Below, piece by piece: positions 1 to 5,393 of a DNA stretch of 7,110 nucleotides. Numbering within the stretch: the first letter of the stretch is position 1; every line of letters starts with the position of its first letter. Under the pieces are notes generated by a model. That model was not told where the DNA came from. It worked only from the letters and a program-made list of their open reading frames with translations, and searched no databases. The stretch covers positions 1 to 7,110 of the forward strand of contig JAAVYX010000110.1 in assembly GCA_022791355.1 (NCBI GenBank), read 5' to 3'. Position numbers and translations under genes: made by a program. This DNA is from Clostridiales bacterium (GTDB lineage: Bacteria > Bacillota > Clostridia > Oscillospirales > Acutalibacteraceae).

Positions 1-73
1 CACGCGCCTCTACCTGGCGACCGCGGCGCTCACGCGCCTCTACCTGGCGACCGCGGCGCTAAAGCGCCTCTAC
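1..73. repeat. 30-bp exact tandem repeat, two copies plus a partial third
   Basis: Positions 1-30 and 31-60 are identical base for base. Positions 61-73 start a diverged third copy that keeps GCGCCTCTAC and then departs. The array is cut by the left edge of the window, so the true copy number is unknown. The unit is a multiple of three and two forward frames stay open through it (one reads TRLYLATAAL per unit). A coding repeat therefore cannot be excluded, but both frames stop by about position 165 without any recognisable domain. There are no spacers between copies, so this is not a CRISPR array. Confidence 0.9.
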
Positions 74-160
74 ATTGCTTCCCGCAAGGGCCGCCTTATA
101 GAGGTGTGGCCAACAGCCAGACCGGGACACGGGAAAGCAAGGCACTAGAGGGCCTTGCAT

Positions 161-345
161 AAATTTTGCTTTGCAAGACTAAACATACGTTTGTTATATA
201 GCCAAGCGGAAGATTCCGCGGCAGGTTTGCTTTTGGGACTTGGCGCGGGGATTCGTACCGGATTTCCCTTTCTGATTGCTCCGTTACAGAATCTAACGGC
301 GCGGCCCCTTCTTTTGTGACAGGCAAAAGAAGGGGCCGCGCTATT
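161..345. repeat. dispersed intergenic repeat element, copy 1
   Basis: Three parts of this stretch recur elsewhere in the window. The segment 161-179 is the exact 19-nt reverse complement of 5263-5281, inside the 59-bp tandem repeat. Positions 204-234 match 4116-4146 at 27 of 31 bases, starting with AAGCGGAAGATT. The order of blocks (AATTTTG..AAGAC..ATACG, then AAGCGGAAG.., then ATTTCC.TTT) is the same as in copy 2 at 4051-4235. The end of the copy includes hairpins CCGTTA 281-286/TAACGG 294-299 and the long stem at 299-341. The boundaries are estimates. Confidence 0.65.
299..341. other. 18-bp perfect hairpin without a T-tract
   Basis: Arms 299-316 and 324-341 are perfect complements (the left arm runs GCGCGGCCCC then TTCTTTTG) around the 7-nt loop TGACAGG. 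The stem is longer than most terminators, and neither strand has a run of T after it, so it is not a standard intrinsic terminator. A second stem, CCGTTA/TAACGG (281-299), abuts it. It lies 3' of tgt, so it could stabilise or trim the tgt transcript end, but that is inference. Confidence 0.7.
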
Positions 346-464
346 CGCGCAGGAAATAGCGTATCCATATAGGGGACGGCTGATGCGAACCCTGCCGCTA
401 TTAAATAAGTATAGGCAAAAGAACTTCTACCGTAATCCCTTTCTCCCAGCCAAACAAACCGCTT

Positions 465-1595
465 CTAAATCCGCCGGTCAACCCTTTCCAGCGTCTGGGC
501 CTTGAAGGCGGCGAACCGTCCCTCGTCCAGGGCCGCCCGGATATCCTCCATCAAGGTATTGTAGAAATAAAGATTGTGGGCGACGCATAGCCGGCTGGCC
601 AGCATCTCCCCGCTTTTCAGCAGATGACGGACGTAAGCCCTGGAATGCCTTTGGCACACCGGACAGCCGCAGGCGGGGTCGATGGGGTCCAAATCTCGCT
701 GGTACTTCTGGTTGTTCAGATTGATAACCCCCTGGGAGGTAAACAAATGCCCGTGACGGGCGTTGCGGCTGGGCATAACGCAGTCGAAAAGGTCCACGCC
801 CCGTTCCACCGCCTCCAGGATGTTGGCGGGGGTTCCCACCCCCATGAGATAGCGGGGACGGCCGGCGGGCATGTGGGGCTCTACAGCCTCGATGATCCGA
901 TACATATCCGCCGCCGGCTCCCCTACAGCCAGGCCGCCGATGGCGTAACCGGGCAGGTCCAGCTCGGCGATGGCCTTCATGTGCTCTACCCGCAGGTCCT
1001 CGAAGGTGCAGCCCTGATTGATGCCGAAGAGCATCTGCTGTTTATTGATGGTTTCGGGCAGACCGTTCAGCCGGTCCATTTCCGCCTTGCAGCGATGCAG
1101 CCAGCGGGTGGTACGCCGGCAGGATTTGGCTGCATATTCCCAGGCGGCCGGATTTTCCACGCACTCGTCAAAGGCCATTGCGATGGTGGAGCCCAAATGA
1201 GACTGAATCTGCATACTCTCCTCCGGCCCCATAAAAATCCGGCGGCCGTCCACATGAGAGGCGAAGGTTACCCCCCGCTCCTCAATTTTGCGCAGGGCCG
1301 CCAGGGAAAATACCTGAAAGCCGCCGCTGTCGGTGAGGATGGGACCCTTCCAGCCGGTAAAGGCGTGAAGGCCGCCCAGACCGGCCACCAGCTTGTCCCC
1401 CGGCCGGATGTGCAGATGATAGGTATTGCAGAGCATGACCTGACAGCGCAGCTCCCCCAGATCATAGGCCGATACCGCCCCCTTGATGGCGGCCGCGGTG
1501 GCTACGTTCATAAAGGCCGGGGTCTGCACCTCGCCGTGGGGCGTAACAAACCGGCCCCGACGGGCCTTTCCCTGCTTTTTGATGACTGTAAACAT
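465..1595 (-). CDS. tgt: tRNA-guanine transglycosylase (queuosine biosynthesis)
   Basis: This enzyme exchanges guanine-34 in the anticodon of tRNA-Asp, -Asn, -His and -Tyr for a queuosine precursor in the cytoplasm. The 376-aa protein is of normal length for the family. Visible residues, matched to the Zymomonas enzyme from memory, are Asp89 in LTDSGGFQVFSL, Asp143 in FDEC, nucleophile Asp271 in LFDCVMPSRNARHGHLF, and zinc ligands Cys309, Cys311, Cys314 and His340. Cys145 and Val224 (GGLAVGE) are the bacterial-type pocket residues, which suggests preQ1 rather than queuine as substrate. The sequence style (IKGAV, GRRIFMGPEESMQIQS, NKQQMLFGINQG) resembles the clostridial branch. The usual VGT after FMN is VAT here. 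The ATG has AGGAAG about 4 bases upstream. A weak promoter candidate is TTGCTT (1693-1688) with GTATAC (1670-1665). No queA or yajC neighbour is visible, and yabR lies upstream. Confidence 0.97.
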   Translation of the reverse strand: MFTVIKKQGKARRGRFVTPHGEVQTPAFMNVATAAAIKGAVSAYDLGELRCQVMLCNTYHLHIRPGDKLVAGLGGLHAFTGWKGPILTDSGGFQVFSLAALRKIEERGVTFASHVDGRRIFMGPEESMQIQSHLGSTIAMAFDECVENPAAWEYAAKSCRRTTRWLHRCKAEMDRLNGLPETINKQQMLFGINQGCTFEDLRVEHMKAIAELDLPGYAIGGLAVGEPAADMYRIIEAVEPHMPAGRPRYLMGVGTPANILEAVERGVDLFDCVMPSRNARHGHLFTSQGVINLNNQKYQRDLDPIDPACGCPVCQRHSRAYVRHLLKSGEMLASRLCVAHNLYFYNTLMEDIRAALDEGRFAAFKAQTLERVDRRI

Positions 1596-2000
1596 AGTCT
1601 TCCTGCCTTTATATCAAAATCGGCACGGACCTTGTCCGCAAAGCCGTCTGCGCCCTTGTCTCCCGTATACTTTATAAAAAGCCGCCCAAGCAAGCAAAAT
1701 CGCCGCCCGCTTCAGACGCGGCGTCTTCCGTTGAGGCAAACCGCTGCGCATAACATACGAAGCGCCTTCCCATCGACGCTCCGCGCTTTCCCGTATCCGC
1801 CGGAAAAATCCTATTTCTTCTCTACCGGGGAGCGCGCCAGCCCTTGTCCTTCCACGTCCCGCTCCCCTTACAGGATATTTTCGATAAGGATCATACCATT
1901 GATTGACAAGGGCAAATAGGGTATCGCGGCGGAAGCCCACGCAGACTGCGTTGTCTTGGCAGCTGTGGGAAAGGCAGCGGCGCGAAGCCGGGTACGCGGA

Positions 2001-2045
2001 CCGCTCGATAGAGCGGCCCTCTCTAGCCGCTCTTTGAGCGGCTAG
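2001..2045. other. two stacked hairpins sharing the CCGCTC/GAGCGG core
   Basis: Stem 1 is CCGCTC (2001-2006), loop GATA, GAGCGG (2011-2016). Stem 2 is CTAGCCGCTC (2023-2032), loop TTT, GAGCGGCTAG (2036-2045), a perfect 10-bp stem. Both stems carry the same core, so arms of one can pair with arms of the other, which allows alternative folds. Neither strand shows a T-tract, so they are not obvious terminators. Confidence 0.7.
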
Positions 2046-2070
2046 CTTTCGCCCGCCAAGTCCGAGAACG

Positions 2071-2114
2071 CTGCTAGTTCCCTGCTAGTTCCCTGCCAGT
2101 TCCCTGCTCGTTCC
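2071..2114. repeat. 11-bp tandem repeat, four copies
   Basis: The unit CTGCTAGTTCC repeats at 2071, 2082, 2093 and 2104. Copies 1 and 2 are exact, copy 3 has CTGCCAGTTCC and copy 4 has CTGCTCGTTCC. A unit of 11 bp keeps each copy near the same face of the double helix, which would suit repeated protein binding, but no binding protein can be named. Confidence 0.85.
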
Positions 2115-2239
2115 CCGACGTCCCTCTTTTTGGCCGCCCGTGAGGGCCGTTTGGGCCGCTACTGTGCGTATTCGCCCCCAAGGCAGATGGCACCCGCCCT
2201 TATACGCAAACGCAAAACCGAACAGAGGGAAAGCAAAGG

Positions 2240-2268
2240 AAAAGCGGAGTGTTCCCCACTCCGCCTTT
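2240..2268 (-). terminator. Rho-independent terminator of the yabP-yabR operon
   Basis: On the minus strand GCGGAGT (2264-2258), loop GGGGAAC and ACTCCGC (2250-2244) form a 7-bp GC-rich stem followed by TTTT and further pyrimidines. It begins only a few bases after the yabR stop codon. The flanking A and T runs also allow function on the plus strand. Confidence 0.85.
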
Positions 2269-2270
2269 TG

Positions 2271-2705
2271 TTATTTGGAACCGCGTTTGGTCGGCCGACG
2301 GGTGTCGACGCCCTTGCGCTTGAGGTCTGAAAACTTCTCCTCGCTGGACTGCTTGAATTTGCTCATCATATCCTCAAAGGAGAGACTGTCATTCTTCCTA
2401 GCGTTCCATACAAAGGAATCGGGCCGTCCGGGGCTCTTTCCGGGCTGACGGGGCGCCGGACGGCGGGGTTGTTCCACAGCCCGCTTCATGCTCAGACTGA
2501 TTTTCCCGTCCTCGCCAACGCTCATGATCTTCACCTTGACAGCCTCCCCGTCCTTAACAAAGTCGCGGATTTCGCTGACATAGGTCTGGGCAACCTCCGA
2601 AATATGTACCATGCCGGTCTTTCCCTCGCCCAGGTCCACAAACACGCCAAAGTTGGTAATACCGGTAACCTTGCCCTCGACAATTTCGCCCACTTTTAAC
2701 TGCAT
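2271..2705 (-). CDS. yabR: S1 domain RNA-binding protein, YabR-like
   Basis: The 144-aa protein has an S1 RNA-binding fold at residues 5-74, with FGVFVDL (19-25), GMVHISEV (31-38) and DGKISLSMK (66-74). A basic, proline-rich linker (78-105) and a conserved tail (107-130, SLSFEDMMSKFKQSSEEK then FSDLKR) follow. The tail matches B. subtilis YabR, as I recall it, in arrangement and position; that protein is about 128 aa, so this one is slightly longer through its linker. RNA binding is expected, but the exact target is unknown. It is the last gene of the yabP-yabQ-divIC-yabR unit, 57 bases after divIC with no terminator between, and a terminator follows immediately. The AGGAGG-like site lies 11-13 bases before the ATG, rather far, but an in-frame stop just upstream leaves no earlier start. 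Confidence 0.92.
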   Translation of the reverse strand: MQLKVGEIVEGKVTGITNFGVFVDLGEGKTGMVHISEVAQTYVSEIRDFVKDGEAVKVKIMSVGEDGKISLSMKRAVEQPRRPAPRQPGKSPGRPDSFVWNARKNDSLSFEDMMSKFKQSSEEKFSDLKRKGVDTRRPTKRGSK

Positions 2706-2762
2706 AAACGACTATGCTCCTCCTCTTATTTTTATCGGTTGGCCGCATGAAAAGGCTTTCCC

Positions 2763-3062
2763 CTAGCTGCCAGCCATTCCCGACATATCCGTATAAACCT
2801 GCTCGTCCGCGTAAACATAACCCAGCCGGTCCCTGGCCGCGCGCTCGATAAAATCCTTTTCCGAACCGTTCTCCAAAAGCTGCAGCAGCTCCTGATTTTT
2901 CAGCTTCTGCTGGGTGGTCTGATTCTGCAGGTCGGTCAGCTTCTTATGGGATTCCACCAGCTCCATTTCCATCTGACTCATAGAAATGATGGTGTAAACG
3001 GCAAAGGCCAGCAGGGTCAGCCGCAGTATGATGCTTTTGCGCTTTCTCGGTTGCCTCGCCAT
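2763..3062 (-). CDS. divIC: septum formation initiator, DivIC/FtsB family
   Basis: This is a small bitopic membrane protein of the divisome that pairs with a DivIB/FtsL-type partner at the septum. The 99-aa sequence has a basic cytoplasmic N-terminus (RQPRKRK, 3-9), one membrane segment (about 11-28) and a coiled-coil stretch rich in Q, E, K and L (about 31-64). It ends with the family signature around FIERAARDRLGYVYADEQVY (71-90), which corresponds to the usual YIE.iARe.LG.v..gE motif. Its length fits the family. It lies 27 bases after yabQ and 57 bases before yabR, the order found in B. subtilis. The ribosome binding site is weak (GGCGGGAAG before ATG). Its location, rather than sequence alone, favours DivIC over another FtsB-like paralogue. 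Confidence 0.88.
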   Translation of the reverse strand: MARQPRKRKSIILRLTLLAFAVYTIISMSQMEMELVESHKKLTDLQNQTTQQKLKNQELLQLLENGSEKDFIERAARDRLGYVYADEQVYTDMSGMAGS

Positions 3063-3089
3063 TCTTCCCGCCGCCTTTCCGCCGCTCTG

Positions 3090-3629
3090 TTACTCAGACG
3101 GAACCCCGGCCGTCTCTTGGGTCTCCCGCCTTTTCCGAGCTTTCTTATCAGAATGATTATACACCAGACTGTGGGGAGCTTTCAAGAGTTTTTTTGCCGT
3201 CCGCCCAGCGAATTTCGGCAATTTTCCAAGGGAGGCCGTCATCGGGTCGGTTTTCCTGCGCAAAAAACGGTAGAGAGCCCTCAGCGGCCGGAGCAGCAGA
3301 CCGATAAGCTTTTTCAAAAAGCGGTAAACGTATTTGGCGATACAGAGCAGCACGGCCGACAGGGTGCACCGGCAGACCAAAAAGCCCAACAACTCGCCCA
3401 GCAGCACATATCCCCGGATTTCCCCGCTGCATCGGACGATAAAAAAGCAGAAGGTCAAAAAGCCGCACAGGACGAAATAAAGCACATCCTCCGCAAACAG
3501 TCCCAGACTGGACGTGTTGCGGGACAGACGAAATATGCGAAACAGATCGTAGAGCAGGCAGAGGACCCCGCCGCCCAACAGGGACAGCAAAAAGGTCAGA
3601 GTCTGATCGGCAAGACTGATCTCCCACAT
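3090..3629 (-). CDS. yabQ: spore cortex biosynthesis protein YabQ
   Basis: This is a polytopic membrane protein. In B. subtilis YabQ localises to membranes around the forespore and is needed for cortex formation. The 179-aa sequence shows about three membrane segments (roughly 9-28, 46-66 and 74-100). Family motifs are YDLFRIFR (27-34) after the first segment and GEIRGYVLLGELLGF (69-83) before and in the third. A long, strongly basic cytoplasmic tail (104-170, many K and R) follows. It begins 6 bases after yabP and is probably co-translated with it. The ribosome binding site is poor (AGAAG), consistent with coupling. Cysteines are unusually common in the membrane segments (C24, C55, C61, C67, C86, C88, C96). 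Confidence 0.88.
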   Translation of the reverse strand: MWEISLADQTLTFLLSLLGGGVLCLLYDLFRIFRLSRNTSSLGLFAEDVLYFVLCGFLTFCFFIVRCSGEIRGYVLLGELLGFLVCRCTLSAVLLCIAKYVYRFLKKLIGLLLRPLRALYRFLRRKTDPMTASLGKLPKFAGRTAKKLLKAPHSLVYNHSDKKARKRRETQETAGVPSE

Positions 3630-3635
3630 GGGCTT

Positions 3636-3917
3636 CTATCGGAACAGGCGGCTGAAAAAGCCTCCCTGCTGCTTCTGACTGTCGGTGTAAATCATAGCCA
3701 AAATCCGTCCCTCCATGTTCAGCTCCCCAGTCTCCACGTTAAACCTGCTGATATGCAGGTCGCCGCCGCGGACTGTCAGCTCTCCCTGGTCGGTCACCAG
3801 CACCACCGTCTGCTCGTCAAAGCTGTCCACATCGTTTACGCCGGTGACCATCAGTCGGGAACGGTCCTCCATAATAACATTGTGGGGCGTTTTTATCATT
3901 TTCTTTTCTTCCGCCAT
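3636..3917 (-). CDS. yabP: sporulation protein YabP
   Basis: This small protein of the YabP/YqfC family is expressed during sporulation in Bacillus. Its biochemical role is not established. The 93-aa sequence carries the family pattern throughout: HNVIMEDR (12-19), VTGVNDVDSFDE (24-35), GELTVRGGDLHI (45-56) and GELNMEGRI (64-72). A phenylalanine/arginine-rich end (GGFFSRLFR) follows. I start it at the ATG at 3917-3915, because GGGAGGA lies 7 bases before it. The in-frame TTG two codons earlier would leave almost no spacing. It is the first gene after a strong terminator (4004-4035), so it needs its own promoter in the roughly 85 bases between. No convincing sigma-E or sigma-A promoter was seen there. 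Confidence 0.93.
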   Translation of the reverse strand: MAEEKKMIKTPHNVIMEDRSRLMVTGVNDVDSFDEQTVVLVTDQGELTVRGGDLHISRFNVETGELNMEGRILAMIYTDSQKQQGGFFSRLFR

Positions 3918-4003
3918 GCCCAATTCCTCCCTTTTCCTAGACGTGTTAGCAGCGTTCGCCCACGGACAAAGCCTCCCGGCCGGACGCTACTACATACCTA
4001 TGC

Positions 4004-4035
4004 AAAAAAGGCCGCCTATATGATAGGCGGCCTTT
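4004..4035 (-). terminator. strong Rho-independent terminator upstream of yabP
   Basis: The arms GGCCGCCTAT (4010-4019) and ATAGGCGGCC (4023-4032) pair perfectly around a 3-nt loop, and flanking AAA/TTT extends the stem to 13 bp. On the minus strand the stem runs into TTTTTT (4009-4004). The plus strand has only TTTCC, so it acts mainly leftwards. It isolates yabP from any transcript coming from rqcP. Confidence 0.92.
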
Positions 4036-4050
4036 CCATGTCGAAAAAGT

Positions 4051-4235
4051 AATTTTGTAAGACATACGATACGCATAAATGGAACAAGCTCAAAGGCGTA
4101 TGTATTCTTTTAGTGAAGCGGAAGATTTGGCGGCAGATGTGCTTTTTCTTTTTTGGGGTCCAATAGAGATTTCGCGCCAAATTTCCTTTTCGGAATACTC
4201 CAAAACCTGGCCGCGAGGCGCGACGCCTCTCCTGA
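4051..4235. repeat. dispersed intergenic repeat element, copy 2
   Basis: This copy has the same orientation as 161-345. AATTTTGTAAGACATACG (4051-4068) parallels 162-188 with small gaps. Positions 4116-4146 match 204-234 at 27 of 31 bases, and ATTTCCTTTTCGGAATACTCC (from 4181) parallels the segment from 262. An outer stem, ATTTGGCG (4125-4132) with CGCCAAAT (4175-4182), is specific to this copy. An ATACGC/GCGTAT pair (about 4069-4100) resembles the inverted repeat at 5362-5393. The boundaries are approximate. Confidence 0.6.
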
Positions 4236-4623
4236 TCGGCACAAAGGCTCCCTCCCTGTACGTCTATTCTTTACTTTGCTTGCTTCCCCTCCGTTCCTAG
4301 CTTCTTTCCTCTTTTCGCCATACCAAAAGGAGCTGTCGGACTTATCCCGCTGTCGGCGGATAAGCGAAACGTGCCCAGCTAAAGTTCAGAACAAAGGCAG
4401 CCGGAAGGGCGTGGCCCTAAAGGTAGGCACGGCGGTCATCGGTTAGGATACCGCAGGCGATTGGACTTTTTCCCCCATCTTTTGCCGCATGGGGTCTAGA
4501 GGCGCAGGCTGTGCCTGTGCCGAGACGCCAGACGCTGCTAGATTCAGCAATAAAAGCGCACCTGAAACACACGCCTGGCACGAAACCTCTCACCCAGCCA
4601 AACCATAGAAAAAGCAATTCCGC

Positions 4624-4639
4624 CGCCTTTATAAAGGCG
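4624..4639. other. 16-bp perfect palindrome
   Basis: CGCCTTTATAAAGGCG is self-complementary with no loop, and its centre contains TTTATAAA, similar to a -10 box on either strand. It could be a dimeric regulator site or part of another repeat. Nothing nearby identifies a regulated gene. Confidence 0.5.
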
Positions 4640-4718
4640 CTGCGGGTCCAGGAATAAAATCCCCTTCCGTGTCCCCAGGATATGAAAATTCCGGCGAAAC
4701 CAGCCCCGATGGATCATG

Positions 4719-4740
4719 AAACCCCTTTCGAAGGAAGGGG
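4719..4740 (-). terminator. weak terminator-like hairpin downstream of rqcP
   Basis: CCCCTT (4722-4727) and AAGGGG (4735-4740) form a 6-bp stem with a 7-nt loop about 70 bases past the rqcP stop codon. On the minus strand it is followed by only TTT, so termination may be inefficient. Confidence 0.4.
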
Positions 4741-4810
4741 CCGACGTAAAACGGCCTGGTCCAGCGCGAAAAAATCGACAGGCAGAAAAAATTCATACGG
4801 AGCGGGCCGA

Positions 4811-5053
4811 TCAGTCCACCAGCTTATACATGAGTCCCGCCTCTTCCTTCTTGGCGTATTCGTTCACCTGCAGGACCTCCGCCTTCACCACCCGGGCGCC
4901 AAAATTCAGCTCCAGCAGGTCGCCGACCTTGACCTCGTATGAGGCCCGCGCCGGCTTGCCGTTGACTAGTACCCGCCCCGCGTCGCAGGCCTCGTTGGCC
5001 ACGGTTCGGCGCTTAATGATGCGGGATATCTTCAAATATTTGTCTAAGCGCAT
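4811..5053 (-). CDS. rqcP: S4-domain ribosome quality control protein RqcP (YabO)
   Basis: The 80-aa protein is almost entirely an S4 RNA-binding domain. It begins MRLDKYLKISRIIKRRTVAN and continues through GRVLVNGKPARASYEVKVGD (26-45). It aligns along its length with B. subtilis YabO/RqcP, an Hsp15 relative that binds stalled 50S subunits and assists RqcH in adding alanine tails. The basic face includes Arg2, Arg11, Arg15 and Arg16. The C-terminal KKEEAGLMYKLVD matches the KKEEAANMY pattern of YabO. I choose the ATG at 5053: family members start at MRLDK, and AAGGAG lies about 10 bases upstream. An ATG 18 codons earlier has no family support. A terminator ends hup upstream, so rqcP is probably transcribed separately, from a promoter in or after the tandem-repeat region. 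Confidence 0.93.
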   Translation of the reverse strand: MRLDKYLKISRIIKRRTVANEACDAGRVLVNGKPARASYEVKVGDLLELNFGARVVKAEVLQVNEYAKKEEAGLMYKLVD

Positions 5054-5156
5054 AAGGTTTTCTCTCCTTGTTATAAAACACCTGACGATCGCCCTGCTCT
5101 TTGGCATATCAGAAACTGGGCAATCAGCTTTTCTCGTCTTTTCTATACGCTCCGCG

Positions 5157-5320
5157 TAAATTTTTGTGAGGGGTTCGATGCCTCGAGCGGAAATCTATAC
5201 TTTGTCTTGCAAAGTAACATTTTTGTGAGGGGCTCGATGCCCCGAACGAAAATCTATACTTTGTCTTGCAAAGCAAAATTTTTGTGAAATCCTCGATGGG
5301 CTGAGCGAAAATCCATACAA
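5157..5320. repeat. 59-bp tandem repeat, about 2.7 copies
   Basis: Copies start at 5160, 5219 and 5278, an exact period of 59. The first two differ at about 6 of 59 positions, and the third matches mainly at both ends of its retained part (to about 5317). Each unit starts ATTTTTGTGA and holds a hairpin with loop TCGAT (5170-5184, 5229-5243, 5288-5302). The first two also hold CTTTG-TCTTG-CAAAG (5200-5214, 5259-5273). In the third copy the TCGAT stem is inverted from GG..CC to CC..GG while the loop is unchanged. A minus-strand open frame across it (5384-5124) is produced by the repeat and is not called as a gene. Confidence 0.9.
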
Positions 5321-5361
5321 TTCCATCATCAGTAAAAGTACCGTATCGGCCCATGAAGACG

Positions 5362-5393
5362 GATACGCAAATAACAAATCTCATTTGCGTATC
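5362..5393. other. 11-bp perfect inverted repeat between hup and rqcP
   Basis: GATACGCAAAT (5362-5372) and ATTTGCGTATC (5383-5393) pair perfectly around a 10-nt loop. There is no T-tract on either side. Similar but weaker ATACGC/GCGTAT pairs occur near 4069-4100 and 2165-2208, so this may be a recurring intergenic motif. Confidence 0.65.

Larger units (their letters stand above)
74..464. other. gene-free, hairpin-rich region downstream of tgt
   Basis: No convincing gene was found here. The stretch holds small inverted repeats: CCTCTA 67-72 with TAGAGG 99-104, CCC-GCAA-GGG at 81-90, and GCAAGGC 137-143 with GCCTTGC 152-158. It also contains the dispersed repeat at 161-345 and a long perfect hairpin at 299-341. 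No canonical Rho-independent terminator for tgt was seen. The nearest candidate on the minus strand is the 137-158 stem, followed only by TTTCCC and about 300 bases past the tgt stop codon. The reader should treat tgt termination as unresolved. Confidence 0.6.
1596..2239. other. gene-free spacer between yabR and tgt
   Basis: This stretch of about 640 bases contains no gene I can support. A minus-strand reading of 108 codons (1940-1614) starts with GTG, is arginine-rich, resembles no known family and runs through the likely tgt promoter. Structures seen from right to left are an 11-bp tandem repeat (2071-2114), two stacked hairpins (2001-2045), a CCCAC/GTGGG stem (1936-1969), a small CGGAC-CTT-GTCCG stem (1626-1638) and the possible tgt promoter at 1693-1665. 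In B. subtilis tRNA genes follow yabR. No tRNA fold is recognisable here. Confidence 0.6.
4036..4810. other. gene-free spacer between rqcP and yabP
   Basis: In B. subtilis yabO and yabP are adjacent. Here some 890 bases separate them, of which this part has no supportable gene. It holds a copy of the dispersed repeat (4051-4235) and several stems: GAGGCG-CGA-CGCCTC (4215-4229), CTTATCC/GGATAAG (4341-4364), CCCCAT/ATGGGG (4473-4494), GGCGCAGGC-TGT-GCCTGTGCC (4501-4521) and the palindrome CGCCTTTATAAAGGCG (4624-4639). Open frames of 60-100 codons here overlap on both strands, have no family resemblance and partly read through the repeat. Confidence 0.6.

Noticed and set aside
1..60. CRISPR array
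   Set aside because: The 30-bp units are directly adjacent with no spacers. The same applies to the 59-bp and 64-bp arrays, and no cas gene is present.
96..368. Minus-strand frame of 90 codons at the left end
   Set aside because: It covers the dispersed repeat and the long perfect hairpin and has no recognisable family features.
1596..1660. preQ1 riboswitch in front of tgt
   Set aside because: Only a small 5-bp stem (1626-1638) is visible. The A-rich tail and pseudoknot arrangement of a preQ1 aptamer were not found.
624..1919. Long plus-strand open frame of 431 codons antisense to tgt
   Set aside because: It mirrors the codon structure of tgt, which is certain on the other strand. Its product resembles no family and runs past tgt into non-coding spacer.
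1614..1940. Minus-strand frame of 108 codons just upstream of tgt
   Set aside because: It has a GTG start without a ribosome binding site, an Arg-rich product with no family pattern, and it covers the likely tgt promoter and leader.
2946..4052. Plus-strand open frame of 368 codons across divIC, yabQ and yabP
   Set aside because: It is antisense to three well-recognised genes, rich in Gln, His and Arg, without domain resemblance, and ends in a terminator.
4079..4300. Plus-strand frame of 73 codons in the rqcP-yabP spacer
   Set aside because: It reads through the dispersed repeat, the homologous copy at 161-345 is not open in a corresponding way, and there is no ribosome binding site.
5054..5107. 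Upstream ATG for rqcP giving an 18-residue extension
   Set aside because: YabO homologues start at MRLDK, and the AAGGAG site lies inside the proposed extension, about 10 bases before the downstream ATG.
5170..5184. tRNA T-arm (GGTTCGATGCC)
   Set aside because: The TTCGAT resembles a T-loop, but no acceptor, D or anticodon stems flank it, and the motif repeats every 59 bp.
5124..5384. Minus-strand frame of 86 codons between hup and rqcP
   Set aside because: Its sequence is simply a translation of the 59-bp repeat units and the adjacent inverted repeat.
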